From assembly GCF_004331465.1 (NCBI RefSeq), contig NZ_SJKB01000034.1, positions 1 to 41,786 on the forward strand: 41,786 bases of DNA, in the 5' to 3' direction. Within the stretch, counting starts at the first letter, position 1; the number at the start of each line of letters is the position of its first letter. This stretch comes from Kribbella pittospori (GTDB taxonomy: Bacteria > Actinomycetota > Actinomycetes > Propionibacteriales > Kribbellaceae). Below the pieces are notes generated by a model. The model was given only the letters and a program-made list of their open reading frames with translations, did no database searches and was not told the DNA's origin. Shown in pieces: positions 23,446-32,414 of the stretch. A program made the position numbers and the translations under genes.

Positions 23446-25014
23446 TCAGGTCGGCGGCGAGATGGCGACTCCGCCGGTCCGGCGCGGATCGCCGACCGCG
23501 ACCAGTCCGTCGGCCGGATCCCAGAGCGCGGCCGCGACACCGCCGAAGTACATCGAGTGCGGCGGCATCGGCCGGGTCGGCAGCGAGGTTGTGCCGGCCA
23601 CCTCGAGGTCGTCCTCGTAGTCGACCACCACGTCCTGGCGGACCCGCACGTGCAGCCGCGGATGCTCGACCGCGTCCGCCAGCGGCAGACCGCCATGGGT
23701 ATAGAGCGCGTACACCTGGGCCAGCGCGGTCGGGATCCGGTCCGATCCGGGTGAGCTGATCGCGAGCACCGCACCGTCGCTGTCGCGTCGGGCCACGCTC
23801 GGCGCCATGTTGGACGTCAGCCGGGTCCCAGGCGCCAGGCTGTGCGGGCCGCCGTGCAGCAGCTCCTGCTCGCCGAGCGCGTTGTTCAGCCAGATGCCGG
23901 TGCCCGGCGTCAGTACGCCGGATCCGTAGCCGGACGAGACCGTGATCGCGCAGGCATCGCCTTCGTCGTCGACCACCGAGACAGTCGCCGTGCTGGGTGA
24001 GCTCAGCGCACGCAGGTCACCGGCCGCGGCGAGATCCAGCAGCTTCTTGGCCTGCAGCTGACGCTGGTCCTCCCCGTCGAGCTCGGCGAGCCGTTGCCCG
24101 AGTACGGCGTACTGCACCTCGACGAGCCGCTCGAGCTCGGACTGGTTCCAGCTGCCGTCCGCGGGTACGCCGTCCAGCAGCGCGAGCATCGCAGCGACGG
24201 CCACTCCCCCGACGGCCGGCGGCGGGTTGGTCGCCAGCCGCCACCCGTTCTGCCGGACCATCAACGCCGGACGTACGACGGCCTCGTACGCCGCCAGGTC
24301 CTCGGCGGTCAGGATGCCGTCGTTCTCGGCCATGTCGTGGATCAGCAGCTGGGCGAGTTCGCCGGTGTACATGGTCTCGGCACCGTCGCGGGCGATCAGC
24401 TCGAGCGCCTCGGCCAGCTCGGGGATCACCAGTGTGGTGCCGGCCTTGATCACCGAACCGTCTTCCTCGTGCACGACCCGATGGCTCGGGTGGTGCCAGC
24501 CGAAGATGATCTCGTGGGTGAACCCGAGGTAGTAGCCCGACGTCCGGCTGAGCGGGAACCCGTTGCGGGCGACGTCGATCGCGGGCTGGACGACCTCGCG
24601 CCAGGGCGCCTTCCCGGATCGCCGGTGGGCCAGGTCGAGTGCCTTCATCCCGCCCGGGGTGGCGACGGACCCGTGCCCGACGGTGGTCGTCGTACCGCCC
24701 CCGTAGTCAGTGGTGACGTCCCAGACGCCCTGGCCGAACCGATCGGCGGGCAGGCCTCGGCCGGGCATCTCCACCCAGCCGTCGATGGTGACGGCGTCGC
24801 CACCGGCCACCTGCAGGGTGACGAAACCGCCTGAGGCCGGCGAGACCACGCCGATCTCGTTCACCATCGTCACCAGGGTGGCCGCGATCGCGGCATCCAC
24901 CGCGTTGCCACCTTCTGCCGCGACGCGAACGCCCGCCTCGGCCGCCGCCAGGTTGGGCGCGGCGACCGCCACCCTCGGGTGCCCCGCGGTCATCGCGTCC
25001 GCCGCCCCGGGCAC
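23446..25014 (-). CDS. Gamma-glutamyltransferase-like Ntn hydrolase
   Basis: This 522-residue protein has the full gamma-glutamyltranspeptidase layout. The N-terminal half has AAEGGNAVDAAIAA (32-45). The presumed self-cleavage site and nucleophile is Thr342 in SPSTATVSVVD, where the typical TTHYSV pattern has become TATVSV. TGIWLNNALGE (372-382) and SPGSDRIP supply substrate-site loops. No signal peptide is visible, which is unusual for classical secreted GGT. The GTG at 25014 is the likely start, with an ATG seven codons inside as an alternative. It lies 21 nt after pheT and may be read from the pheST promoter. Glutathione is absent from most actinobacteria, so the substrate is uncertain. 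Confidence 0.83.
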   Translation of the reverse strand: MPGAADAMTAGHPRVAVAAPNLAAAEAGVRVAAEGGNAVDAAIAATLVTMVNEIGVVSPASGGFVTLQVAGGDAVTIDGWVEMPGRGLPADRFGQGVWDVTTDYGGGTTTTVGHGSVATPGGMKALDLAHRRSGKAPWREVVQPAIDVARNGFPLSRTSGYYLGFTHEIIFGWHHPSHRVVHEEDGSVIKAGTTLVIPELAEALELIARDGAETMYTGELAQLLIHDMAENDGILTAEDLAAYEAVVRPALMVRQNGWRLATNPPPAVGGVAVAAMLALLDGVPADGSWNQSELERLVEVQYAVLGQRLAELDGEDQRQLQAKKLLDLAAAGDLRALSSPSTATVSVVDDEGDACAITVSSGYGSGVLTPGTGIWLNNALGEQELLHGGPHSLAPGTRLTSNMAPSVARRDSDGAVLAISSPGSDRIPTALAQVYALYTHGGLPLADAVEHPRLHVRVRQDVVVDYEDDLEVAGTTSLPTRPMPPHSMYFGGVAAALWDPADGLVAVGDPRRTGGVAISPPT

Positions 25015-25035
25015 GCCGCCCCCCGGCTCATGGTC

Positions 25036-27576
25036 TCAGCCGACCCGCTGGACGGCGCCGAAGCGATCGACGGCGACCTGGACCGCGGCCTGCCGCGCGT
25101 CGGCCACCTCGTTCTCCTTCAGCGTCCGGTCCGCCGCCCGGAAGCGCAGCGCGAACGCGAGCGACTTCTTGCCTTCGCCGATCTGCTCGCCGGTGTACAG
25201 ATCGAACAACCGCACCGACTCCAGCAACTCGCCGGCGCCTTCGACCAGCGCCGCCTCGACCTCCGCCGCGGCCACGTCGGCCGGGACGATCAGCGCCACA
25301 TCCTCCTTGGCCACCGGGTACGACGAGAACGGGTGCGCCGCGATCGACGACGGGCCGGCCGTGATCAGGGCCTCCAGGTCGAGCTCGACCGCACTCGACC
25401 GCGCGGGCAGCCCGAACGCCTGGCACACCTTCGGATGCAGCTCACCGGCATGACCGACGACCTTGCCGTCGACGGAGAACTCCGCACACCGGCCCGGGTG
25501 CCACGGTGCTTGCTCGCCGTTGCGCACCTTCGGCTCGACACCGACAGCCGACGCGATCGTCCGGGCCAGCTGCACGGCGTCGGCCCAGCCGACCGGCTGA
25601 CCCTTGCCCCACCAGCCAGTCGGCGTCCGCAAACCGGTCAGCACCACACCGATGTGCAGCGGCTGGTCTGGGAGCGCGTCGTTCAGTGTCTGGATCTCGG
25701 CGTCGCTCGGGCGCTGCGCGACCGACAGCAGCGGCGCCGGCTTCGACTCACTCTTCGGCAGGAACACCAGACCGGTCTGGAAGATGGCCAGATCGGTGGC
25801 GCCACGGCCGACGTTGCGCTCGGCGGTTCGCAGCAGCGTCGCCAGCAGCATGGTCTGCATCGACGGCTCTTCGTCGGACAGCGGGTTGACCAGCTTGACC
25901 GTCGTACGACGCGGGTCGTCGGCGGGCAGGCCCATCGCGTCGAAGTCCGCCGCACCGGTGAACGGGTAGGACACGACCTCGGTGAGGCCGGCTCCGACCA
26001 GCGCGGTGGCGACGCGGCGGCGACGGCGCTGCGCCACGGTCAGGCCCTGACCACCCGGCGCGGGCGGCAGGATCGACGGCACGTTGTCGTAGCCGAACAG
26101 CCGGATGACTTCCTCGGCGAAGTCGTTCGGATCATGCAGATCCGGTCGCCACGACGGCGGCGTCACACTCAACAGGTCGTCCCCGCCCGTCTCAGTCGCC
26201 GGGGCGTGCACTCCCGCGGCAAGCGGAGCCGGCACGGCACCTGCAGGGGCCGGCTCGACGGTGCAGCCGACGGAGCGCAGGTGGCGCAGGGTTTCCTCGA
26301 TGGTGATCGAGGCTCCAGCAACCCGGGCCGCATGGTCGGCGCGGATGGTGGTCGGCTCCGGCAGTGCGTGGGTGTCGACGATGGTCTCGTCGGCCTCGAT
26401 CGTGCCGCCGGCCAGGTCAGCGAGCAGATCGGCGACACGCTGAGCGGCGTACCGCGGCAGCAGCGGGTCGACCTCGCGCTCGAATCGCCGGGACGCCTCG
26501 GACGACAGCTTGTGCCGCCGCGACGCGCGGGCGATCACGATCGGGTCGAAGTGCGCGGCCTCGATCACCACGTCGGTGGTCGCGTCGGAGATCTCGGTGG
26601 ACGCACCACCCATCACCCCGGCGACACCGATCGGGCCGGAGTCGTCGGTGATCAGCAGGTCCTCGGCGTCCAGCTCGCGGGTCTGGTCGTCCAGCGTCAT
26701 CAGCTTCTCGCCGGCGGTCGCCCGGCGTACGACGATCTCGCCGCTCAACTTGGCCTTGTCGTAGCCGTGGAGCGGCTGACCGAGCTCGAGCATCACGTAG
26801 TTGACGATGTCGACGCCGATCGAGATCGGCCGCATCCCGGTCGCGAGCAGGCGCTTCTGCATCCAGCGCGGCGACAGTGCCTTCGGGTCGATGCCGGTCA
26901 CCGTGCGAGCGACGAACACGCTGCACGCCTCGGCGTCGTCCACCCGCACCGGATAGCCGCCCTGGCCCGAGCCGGTCAGTGTCAGACCGGCCGGATCCTT
27001 GAGCTCCACGCCGTACGCCGTGGCCGCCTCGCGTGCGACGCCACGGATGGACAGGCAGTAGCCCCGGTCCGGAGTGACCGCGATGTCGAGTACGTCGTCG
27101 CGCAGGGCGAGCAGCTCGATCGCGTCGTCACCCGGCACGGCCTCACCGGGCTCCAGGACGACGATCCCGTGCGTCCCGTCGTCGCCCAGCCCGAGCTCCT
27201 GGCTCGAGCAGATCATGCCGCTGGAGACATGGCCGTACGTCTTCCGCGCGGAGATCGCGAACCCGCCCGGCAGCACCGCGCCCGGCAGCACGACGACGAC
27301 CAGGTCGCCGACCTCGAAGTTGTTCGCACCGCAGACGACCCACTGCGGCTCGTCCTTGCCGATGTCGAGCGAGCACCAGCGGATGGTCTTGCCGTTCTTC
27401 TGCGGCTCGTCGTCGTACGTCAGCACCTTGCCGACCACGAGCGGGCCGACCAGGTCCGACTCCTCGACGGTCTCGACCTCGAGGCCGGCCCGGATCAGCT
27501 TCTCCCCGACATCGCGGCCGGTGACCTCGGCCGGGAGGTCGACGTACTCACGAAGCCATGACAGTGGGACCCGCAT
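25036..27576 (-). CDS. pheT: Phenylalanine--tRNA ligase, beta subunit
   Basis: This is the 846-residue beta chain of the (alpha-beta)2 PheRS. Domains in order are a tRNA-binding EMAP-like domain (about 40-150), the B3/B4 editing region (about 210-400, with GVDIVNYVMLELGQPLHGYD), the B5 domain (about 405-490), a class-II-core-like region, and a C-terminal FDX-anticodon-binding domain (about 750-846, FSSYPVAKEDVALIVPADV). It starts with ATG at 27576, where the pheS stop overlaps by 1 nt (TGATG), so the subunits are translated together. The frame is open upstream through pheS, but that part is only a shadow. Confidence 0.97.
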   Translation of the reverse strand: MRVPLSWLREYVDLPAEVTGRDVGEKLIRAGLEVETVEESDLVGPLVVGKVLTYDDEPQKNGKTIRWCSLDIGKDEPQWVVCGANNFEVGDLVVVVLPGAVLPGGFAISARKTYGHVSSGMICSSQELGLGDDGTHGIVVLEPGEAVPGDDAIELLALRDDVLDIAVTPDRGYCLSIRGVAREAATAYGVELKDPAGLTLTGSGQGGYPVRVDDAEACSVFVARTVTGIDPKALSPRWMQKRLLATGMRPISIGVDIVNYVMLELGQPLHGYDKAKLSGEIVVRRATAGEKLMTLDDQTRELDAEDLLITDDSGPIGVAGVMGGASTEISDATTDVVIEAAHFDPIVIARASRRHKLSSEASRRFEREVDPLLPRYAAQRVADLLADLAGGTIEADETIVDTHALPEPTTIRADHAARVAGASITIEETLRHLRSVGCTVEPAPAGAVPAPLAAGVHAPATETGGDDLLSVTPPSWRPDLHDPNDFAEEVIRLFGYDNVPSILPPAPGGQGLTVAQRRRRRVATALVGAGLTEVVSYPFTGAADFDAMGLPADDPRRTTVKLVNPLSDEEPSMQTMLLATLLRTAERNVGRGATDLAIFQTGLVFLPKSESKPAPLLSVAQRPSDAEIQTLNDALPDQPLHIGVVLTGLRTPTGWWGKGQPVGWADAVQLARTIASAVGVEPKVRNGEQAPWHPGRCAEFSVDGKVVGHAGELHPKVCQAFGLPARSSAVELDLEALITAGPSSIAAHPFSSYPVAKEDVALIVPADVAAAEVEAALVEGAGELLESVRLFDLYTGEQIGEGKKSLAFALRFRAADRTLKENEVADARQAAVQVAVDRFGAVQRVG

Positions 27577-28685
27577 CAGATCTCCATCCCGAACTGGCGG
27601 CTGAACCGCACGTCGCCCTCGACCATGTCCCGCATGTCCTCGACCCCGTTGCGGAACATCAGCGTCCGCTCCAGGCCCATCCCGAACGCGAAACCGGAGT
27701 ACCGATCGGTGTCGATGCCGCAGGCCTGCAGGACGCGCGGGTTCACCACGCCGCAGCCGCCCCACTCGATCCAGCCCTCGCTGCCACAGGTGCGGCACGG
27801 GCGGTCCGGGTTGCCGACGGACGCGCCGCGGCAGACGAAGCATTTCAGGTCGACCTCGGCCGACGGCTCGGTGAACGGGAAGAAGTTCGGCCGCAGCCGG
27901 GCCTCGAGGCCCTCGCCGAACATCGAGACGACGAAGTGGTCGAGCGTGCCCTTCAGGTGCGCGAGCGTGATGCCCTCGTCCACCACCAGGCCCTCGACCT
28001 GGTAGAAGACCGGCGTGTGCGTCGCATCCAGCTCGTCGGTGCGGAACACGCGACCCGGGACGACCACGTAGATCGGCGGCTTGCGGGTCAGCATCGAACG
28101 CGCCTGCACCGGCGAGGTGTGGGTCCGCAGCACGGTCCCGGAACCAGCCGGCTCGACGAAGAAGGTGTCCTGCATCTGCCGGGCCGGGTGGTCCGGCTGG
28201 AAGTTCAGCGCGTCGAAGTTCAGCCACTCGGCCTCGACCTCGGGGCCTTCGGCGACGTCCCAGCCGAGCGCGGTGAACACGTCGGCGACCTGCTCCGAGA
28301 TCAGCGACAGCGGGTGCCGGGCGCCGAGCTCCGGGGTGTGCCAGGGCAGCGTCGCGTCGACCCGCTCGGTGGCGAGCATCCGCTCCTCGTGCTCGGCCTC
28401 CAGGACGGCGAGCCGGCCCGCGAAGGCCTCGTTGATCGCCTTCCGGGCCGCACCGATCCGCTGCCCGGCCTCCTTGCGGGCTTGCGGCGGCAGTGCGCCG
28501 ATCTCCCGGTTGGCGAGCGCGATCGGCGACTTCTCCCCGAGATGCGTGCCCTTCGCGTCCTGCAGGGCGGCCAGATCGGCCGCCTCGGTAAAGGCCTTCA
28601 GCGCCTCGTCGCGGGTCCGCTCCACCTCTTCGGCGTGCAACGGTGTCACTTCGACCGGGTCGTAATCAGTGTTGGGACCGGACAT
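27576..28685 (-). CDS. pheS: Phenylalanine--tRNA ligase, alpha subunit
   Basis: This 369-residue catalytic subunit has an N-terminal coiled-coil arm (about 20-100) for tRNA-Phe and the class II core. Class II motif 2 lies around RVFRTDELDATHTPVFYQVEGLV, and motif 3 is FGMGLERTLMFR (334-345). Between them are two CxxC pairs (CFVC and CRTC) of a small zinc-ribbon-like insertion found in actinobacterial PheS. ATG at 28685 has only a weak GAGAGCGAG upstream. It has its own promoter after a strong terminator that closes the MFS gene. Confidence 0.97.
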   Translation of the reverse strand: MSGPNTDYDPVEVTPLHAEEVERTRDEALKAFTEAADLAALQDAKGTHLGEKSPIALANREIGALPPQARKEAGQRIGAARKAINEAFAGRLAVLEAEHEERMLATERVDATLPWHTPELGARHPLSLISEQVADVFTALGWDVAEGPEVEAEWLNFDALNFQPDHPARQMQDTFFVEPAGSGTVLRTHTSPVQARSMLTRKPPIYVVVPGRVFRTDELDATHTPVFYQVEGLVVDEGITLAHLKGTLDHFVVSMFGEGLEARLRPNFFPFTEPSAEVDLKCFVCRGASVGNPDRPCRTCGSEGWIEWGGCGVVNPRVLQACGIDTDRYSGFAFGMGLERTLMFRNGVEDMRDMVEGDVRFSRQFGMEI

Positions 28686-28719
28686 GGCTCGCTCTCGATT
28701 CGGAACTTCTGCGGATTGC

Positions 28720-28750
28720 AGTCTAGGAACCTTGACCCGCCAAGCGTGAA
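28720..28750 (-). promoter_or_regulatory. Candidate pheST promoter
   Basis: TTCACG (28750-28745), a 19-nt spacer and TAGACT (28725-28720) on the minus strand lie about 35 nt before pheS. The -10 box is good, but the -35 box and spacing are less so. The 127-nt gap shows no T-box consensus and no leader peptide rich in phenylalanine codons. Confidence 0.45.
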
Positions 28751-28772
28751 TCGGCTGTCCATCCAGCGGCGA

Positions 28773-28802
28773 CCCGCCCCGGCACCGGACGGCCGGGGCG
28801 GG
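28773..28802 (-). terminator. Terminator hairpin after the MFS gene
   Basis: Perfect 11-bp GC-rich arms (28773-28783 and 28792-28802) enclose an 8-nt loop, 9 nt past the MFS stop codon. No U-tract follows, as is common in actinobacteria. Confidence 0.75.
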
Positions 28803-28811
28803 GTACTGGCA

Positions 28812-30335
28812 TCAGGAAGGCGTGTCCGCGGTCGCTGCCGGCACCGGCTCCTCCGGCGCGCTGTCGCTGCGGCGCTTGGGCAGGACGAGCAACGCGACCA
28901 CGGCACCGGCCAGGGCGCCGATCCAGCCGACCGTCATCGAGATCGACATGGCGTCGGTGAAGGCGGTGCGTGCGGCGCCCAGGAAATCCGGGCCGAGCGC
29001 GATCGTGTCCGCGATCGACTTGCGGGCCTGCTCCGGGACCGAGTCCGGGAGCGACGAGGAGTAAGCAGCCGCGAGGACGCTGCCCAGTACGGCGACCGAC
29101 AGCGCGGCACCGGTCTGCTGGACAGTGTCGTTCATCGCCGAGCCGACGCCGCGGTGGTCCGGTGGGACCGCCGACATCAGCAGCGTGTACGCCGCGGGTC
29201 CGGCCAAACCACCTCCGACACCCATCACCAGCAGCCCGACGATCAGCAGTCCATAGCCGGTCGAGTCGGACACCTGAGTGAGGATGCCGAAGCTTCCGGC
29301 GATGATTGCCAGACCGATCACGATCAGCGTCCGGTCCGCCAGCTTCTTGCCGAGAGTCGCCCCGAGACCGTTGAACACCGTGGCGGCAACGGCGTACGGA
29401 ATCAGCGCCAGGCCGGCCTTCAACGGGGTGTAGCCGAGGACGAACTGCAGGTACTGCGTCAGCGCGAGCAGCAAGCCGCCGGCGGTGAAGGAGAGCAGTA
29501 CGATCGAGAAGCTCGTACCGCTGAAGTTGCGGTCCCGGAAGAGCGCGAGCGGCACCATCGGGTGCTCACTTCGCTTCTCCCACAGGGCGAACCCAGCCAG
29601 ACCGATCACCCCGACCGCCAGTCCGCCGAGCACCTTCGCCGAGCCGATCCCGTCGGCCGGGATCGAGATGATCGCCCAGACGATGGCCGCCATTGCGATG
29701 ATCGACAGCACCGCACCGGCCGGGTCGACGTCCCGGGCCGGTCCGCGCGACTCGGGGATCAGAGCGATGGTGCCGATGATCGCCAGGATCGCGATCGGCA
29801 CGTTCAGCAGGAAGATCGAGCCCCACCAGAAATGGTTCAGCAGCACGCCGCCGACCGTCGGCCCGGCGACCACACCAACCATCGCGACCATCGACCAGCC
29901 GGCCATTGCCTTGCGCTGCTCCTCCGGCGGGAACACCGTGAACAGCAGCGACAGCGTGCTCGGCATCAGCAGCGACCCGCCGACCCCCATCAGCCCGCGG
30001 CACGCGATCAGCTGCCACGGCGTCTCAGCCAGCGTGGCGAGTACCGACGCCGCGCCGAACAGGGCGAGTCCGAGCAGCAGCATCTTCCGCCGGCCGAACC
30101 GGTCGGACAGGCTGCCCGCGGTCAGCAGCAGGCCGGCGAACGCCAGGATGTAGGCGTCGATCACCCACTGGATGTCCGCCGGCGTCGCCTCCAGATCGCG
30201 CATCAGCGACGGAATCGCCAGGTTGAGCACGGTGTTGTCGACGACGAGCACCAGCAGGCACAAGCACAGGATCATCAGGATCCACCAGCGTCGCGGATGA
30301 CCGGTCGCGGTGGACTCGAACGGTGTACTAGTCAC
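28812..30335 (-). CDS. MFS drug-efflux transporter (DHA2/EmrB-QacA type)
   Basis: This membrane protein has about 507 residues and 14 predicted helices. Motif A-like GSLSDRFGRRKMLLLG lies between helices 2 and 3, motif D1-like DNTVLNLAIPSL in helix 1, and motif C-like VAGPTVGGVLL in helix 5, which is the antiporter signature. Substrates are probably hydrophobic or cationic toxicants but cannot be named. I chose GTG at 30335 because the hydrophobic first helix follows shortly after. The open frame up to 30530 runs antisense through the TetR gene. A TACAGT box 6 nt upstream of the GTG implies a leaderless mRNA. Divergent from its TetR regulator. Confidence 0.92.
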   Translation of the reverse strand: MTSTPFESTATGHPRRWWILMILCLCLLVLVVDNTVLNLAIPSLMRDLEATPADIQWVIDAYILAFAGLLLTAGSLSDRFGRRKMLLLGLALFGAASVLATLAETPWQLIACRGLMGVGGSLLMPSTLSLLFTVFPPEEQRKAMAGWSMVAMVGVVAGPTVGGVLLNHFWWGSIFLLNVPIAILAIIGTIALIPESRGPARDVDPAGAVLSIIAMAAIVWAIISIPADGIGSAKVLGGLAVGVIGLAGFALWEKRSEHPMVPLALFRDRNFSGTSFSIVLLSFTAGGLLLALTQYLQFVLGYTPLKAGLALIPYAVAATVFNGLGATLGKKLADRTLIVIGLAIIAGSFGILTQVSDSTGYGLLIVGLLVMGVGGGLAGPAAYTLLMSAVPPDHRGVGSAMNDTVQQTGAALSVAVLGSVLAAAYSSSLPDSVPEQARKSIADTIALGPDFLGAARTAFTDAMSISMTVGWIGALAGAVVALLVLPKRRSDSAPEEPVPAATADTPS

Positions 30336-30372
30336 TCGCACACTGTACGACAGATTCGTACGGTGTGCGAGT
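30334..30372. promoter_or_regulatory. 39-bp operator shared by MFS and TetR genes
   Basis: Arms ACTCGCACACTGTACGA (30334-30350) and TCGTACGGTGTGCGAGT (30356-30372) pair with one mismatch around CAGAT. The left arm covers the MFS start codon and the -10 box TACAGT (30347-30342 on minus). The TetR -10 box TACGAT (30379-30384) lies just right of it, 6 nt before the TetR ATG. One bound repressor would block both promoters. Confidence 0.85.
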
Positions 30373-30390
30373 CCCGCGTACGATGGCTGC

Positions 30391-31095
30391 ATGAAGGACT
30401 CGATCTGGACCCGCGAACGCAAGGCCGCGCCGGCGCGCGAGACGCTCAGCCGGGAGCAGATCGTGAAGACCGCGATGACGATCCTGGACGAGGAGGGCGT
30501 CGCCGGGCTGAGCATGCGCAAACTCGGCACCCGGCTCGCCGCCGGCGCGACGAGCCTCTACTGGTACGTCGACACGAAGGACGACCTGATCGACCTGCTG
30601 ATCGACGAGGTCTGGGGCGAGATCGACGTACCAGGCCCGGAGCTGGCCGGCTGGCGCAGCGGGACGCTGCTGTTCGCGCACAGCCTGCGGTCGGCGGTAC
30701 TGCGGCACCCGTGGCTGCCCGAGGTGATGTACACCCGGCCGAGCATGGGGCCGAAGGCAATGGACCTGGGCTCGCGCGGACTGGTGCTGTTCGGCGCGGC
30801 CGGGTTCTCCGAGCGCGATATCGATCTGGCGGTGAGCAGCGTGATGTCGTATGTGCTCGGCACCGTGAGCGCCGAGGTCGCCACCCGCGAGATGGTCCGC
30901 AAGTCCGGCCAGACCGAACAGACCTGGGTCAGCGAGATGATGCAACAGGCCCAGGCTGTCGCCGACGGCTACCCGGAGATGCAGCGATCCGTCCGTCGCC
31001 GAACCTCCATCGAACTCGACGCCAGTCTCACCGAGAACTTCGTCTACGGCCTCGACGCGCTCCTCGACGGCCTCGAGACCCGCGTCAAGAAGTGA
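30391..31095 (+). CDS. TetR-family transcriptional repressor of the MFS gene
   Basis: This 234-residue regulator has an N-terminal HTH (about 22-65: REQIVKTAMTILDEEGVAGLSMRKLGTRL... LYWYV), ending in the usual SLYWYVDTKDDL that marks the TetR_C_1-type (TetR/tetracycline-like) subgroup. The C-terminal ligand domain is helical. The ATG at 30391 starts the conserved part; an upstream in-frame ATG at 30310 would place the operator inside the gene. No ribosome-binding site is visible and TACGAT lies 6 nt upstream, suggesting a leaderless mRNA. It is divergent from the MFS gene and very likely represses it and itself. Confidence 0.92.
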   Translation: MKDSIWTRERKAAPARETLSREQIVKTAMTILDEEGVAGLSMRKLGTRLAAGATSLYWYVDTKDDLIDLLIDEVWGEIDVPGPELAGWRSGTLLFAHSLRSAVLRHPWLPEVMYTRPSMGPKAMDLGSRGLVLFGAAGFSERDIDLAVSSVMSYVLGTVSAEVATREMVRKSGQTEQTWVSEMMQQAQAVADGYPEMQRSVRRRTSIELDASLTENFVYGLDALLDGLETRVKK

Positions 31096-31096
31096 G

Positions 31097-31909
31097 TCAG
31101 CCGGTACGCCGCTGTGCCCGGGCGGAGGCGTAGAGGCAGACGGCCGCGGCGGTGGCGAGGTTGAGGGACTCGGCCCGGCCGTAGATGGGGACCTTCACGG
31201 AGTGGTCGACGACAGAGTTGATGTTGTCGGGCAGGCCGTGGGCCTCATTGCCGAAGAGCCAGACGGTCGGCTTGGCGAGGGTGCCGTCGTCGATACAGGT
31301 GTCCAGGTCGCTGGCGCCGTACCCGTCGGCTGCGAGCACCTGCAGGCCGTGCTCGCGCCAGGCCTTGACGGCTTCATGGATGTCGACGTCGGTCGTGATC
31401 GGCACGTGGAAGATGCTGCCGACGCTGGCCCGGACCGCCTTCGGGTTGTGCGGGTCGACGGACTCCGTGGACAGTACGACGGCATCCGCTCCGGCGGCGT
31501 CCGCCGTTCGGATCAAGGTGCCGACGTTGCCGGGGTCACGGACCTGGACGCCGGCAGCGACGAGCTTTGTGGTGGGCCTCAGCTCCAGCTCGACGTTCAC
31601 CAGCGAGCAGACGGCGACCACACCTTGCGAGGTGACCGTCTCACTGAGGGCCTCGATGGCGGCCCGGTTGACCTCGAACCATGCGACGCCGGCCGCCCCG
31701 GCCAGGTCGCGGAGATCGCGATGGCGGCCGGCCACGTCCGGTTCGGCGTACACCTCGATGACGAGTTCGCGGTGCTCGAGCGCCTCGCGCACTGCTTGTG
31801 GGCCCTCGACCAGGAACCGGCCGGACTTGCGCCGGAACGCACGTGTGGCGAGCCTCCGGGCCTGCTTGATCCGCACGGATTGTGCGGTCAGCAGACCAGG
31901 GCTCGCCAC
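31097..31909 (-). CDS. SpoU/TrmH-family RNA 2'-O-methyltransferase
   Basis: This 270-residue SPOUT enzyme has an N-terminal substrate-binding domain and the C-terminal knotted domain. All three motifs are visible: DPGNVGTLIRTADAAG (125-140), LFGNEAHGL (218-226) and PIYGRAESLNLATAAAV (241-257), which form the SAM-binding knot. The target is probably 23S rRNA ribose, but the site cannot be told. It lies 34 nt after rplT on the same strand, and genes of this type often follow infC-rpmI-rplT in actinobacteria. Its stop is one base from the convergent TetR stop. Confidence 0.93.
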   Translation of the reverse strand: MASPGLLTAQSVRIKQARRLATRAFRRKSGRFLVEGPQAVREALEHRELVIEVYAEPDVAGRHRDLRDLAGAAGVAWFEVNRAAIEALSETVTSQGVVAVCSLVNVELELRPTTKLVAAGVQVRDPGNVGTLIRTADAAGADAVVLSTESVDPHNPKAVRASVGSIFHVPITTDVDIHEAVKAWREHGLQVLAADGYGASDLDTCIDDGTLAKPTVWLFGNEAHGLPDNINSVVDHSVKVPIYGRAESLNLATAAAVCLYASARAQRRTG

Positions 31910-31943
31910 TCGAGTGCTACTTGTGCTGCTTGCCGGGTGCGGC

Positions 31944-32336
31944 TCAGGCCGCGGCGTCGCTCTTCGGCGCGTTCACGTCGGCCGGCAGGGCGGCCTTGGC
32001 CACCTGCACCAGCGCGGAGAACGCGGCCGGGTCGTTGACGGCCAGGTCGGCGAGGATCTTGCGGTCGACCTCGACCTCGGCCAGCCGCAGACCCTGGATG
32101 AACCGGTTGTAGGTCAGGTCCTCGGCCCGGACCGCAGCGTTGATCCGCTGGATCCACAGCTTGCGGAAGTCGCCCTTGCGCGCCTTGCGGTCACGGTAGG
32201 CGTAGACGAGCGAGTGGGTGACCTGCTCCTTGGCCTTGCGGTACAGCCGCGAGCGCTGGCCGCGGTAACCGCTGGCCTGCTCGAGTACGACCCGGCGCTT
32301 CTTGTGGGCGTTGACTGCCCGCTTCACGCGTGCCAT
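31944..32336 (-). CDS. rplT: 50S ribosomal protein L20
   Basis: This 130-residue basic protein binds 23S rRNA early in 50S assembly. The start MARVKRAVNAHKKRR and the conserved GYRGQRSRLYRKAKEQ, RDRKARKGDFRKLWIQRINAA and YNRFIQGL are diagnostic. An acidic/alanine tail (PADVNAPKSDAAA) is longer than in most L20. ATG has GGAG about 9 nt upstream. In other bacteria L20 represses infC-rpmI-rplT by binding the leader; whether it does so here is not known. Confidence 0.98.
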   Translation of the reverse strand: MARVKRAVNAHKKRRVVLEQASGYRGQRSRLYRKAKEQVTHSLVYAYRDRKARKGDFRKLWIQRINAAVRAEDLTYNRFIQGLRLAEVEVDRKILADLAVNDPAAFSALVQVAKAALPADVNAPKSDAAA

Positions 32337-32414
32337 GAGGTGTTACTCCTTGTATTTCTGCGCCGGAGACGGACTGGGCCCACTCGGCGGGGATGTTCGG
32401 GGAAAGGGCGGTGC

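Noticed and set aside
24979..27561. Open frame of about 860 codons antisense to pheT
   Set aside because: Shadow frame; pheT on the other strand has all expected domains.
27577..28227. Upstream extension of the pheT frame
   Set aside because: It lies inside pheS in another frame. The PheT N-terminus MRVPLSWLREYV starts at 27576.
27558..31133. Open frame of about 1191 codons on the plus strand across pheS, MFS and TetR
   Set aside because: It crosses three well-supported genes and two promoters, and its peptide has the same Arg/Gln/His-rich shadow composition.
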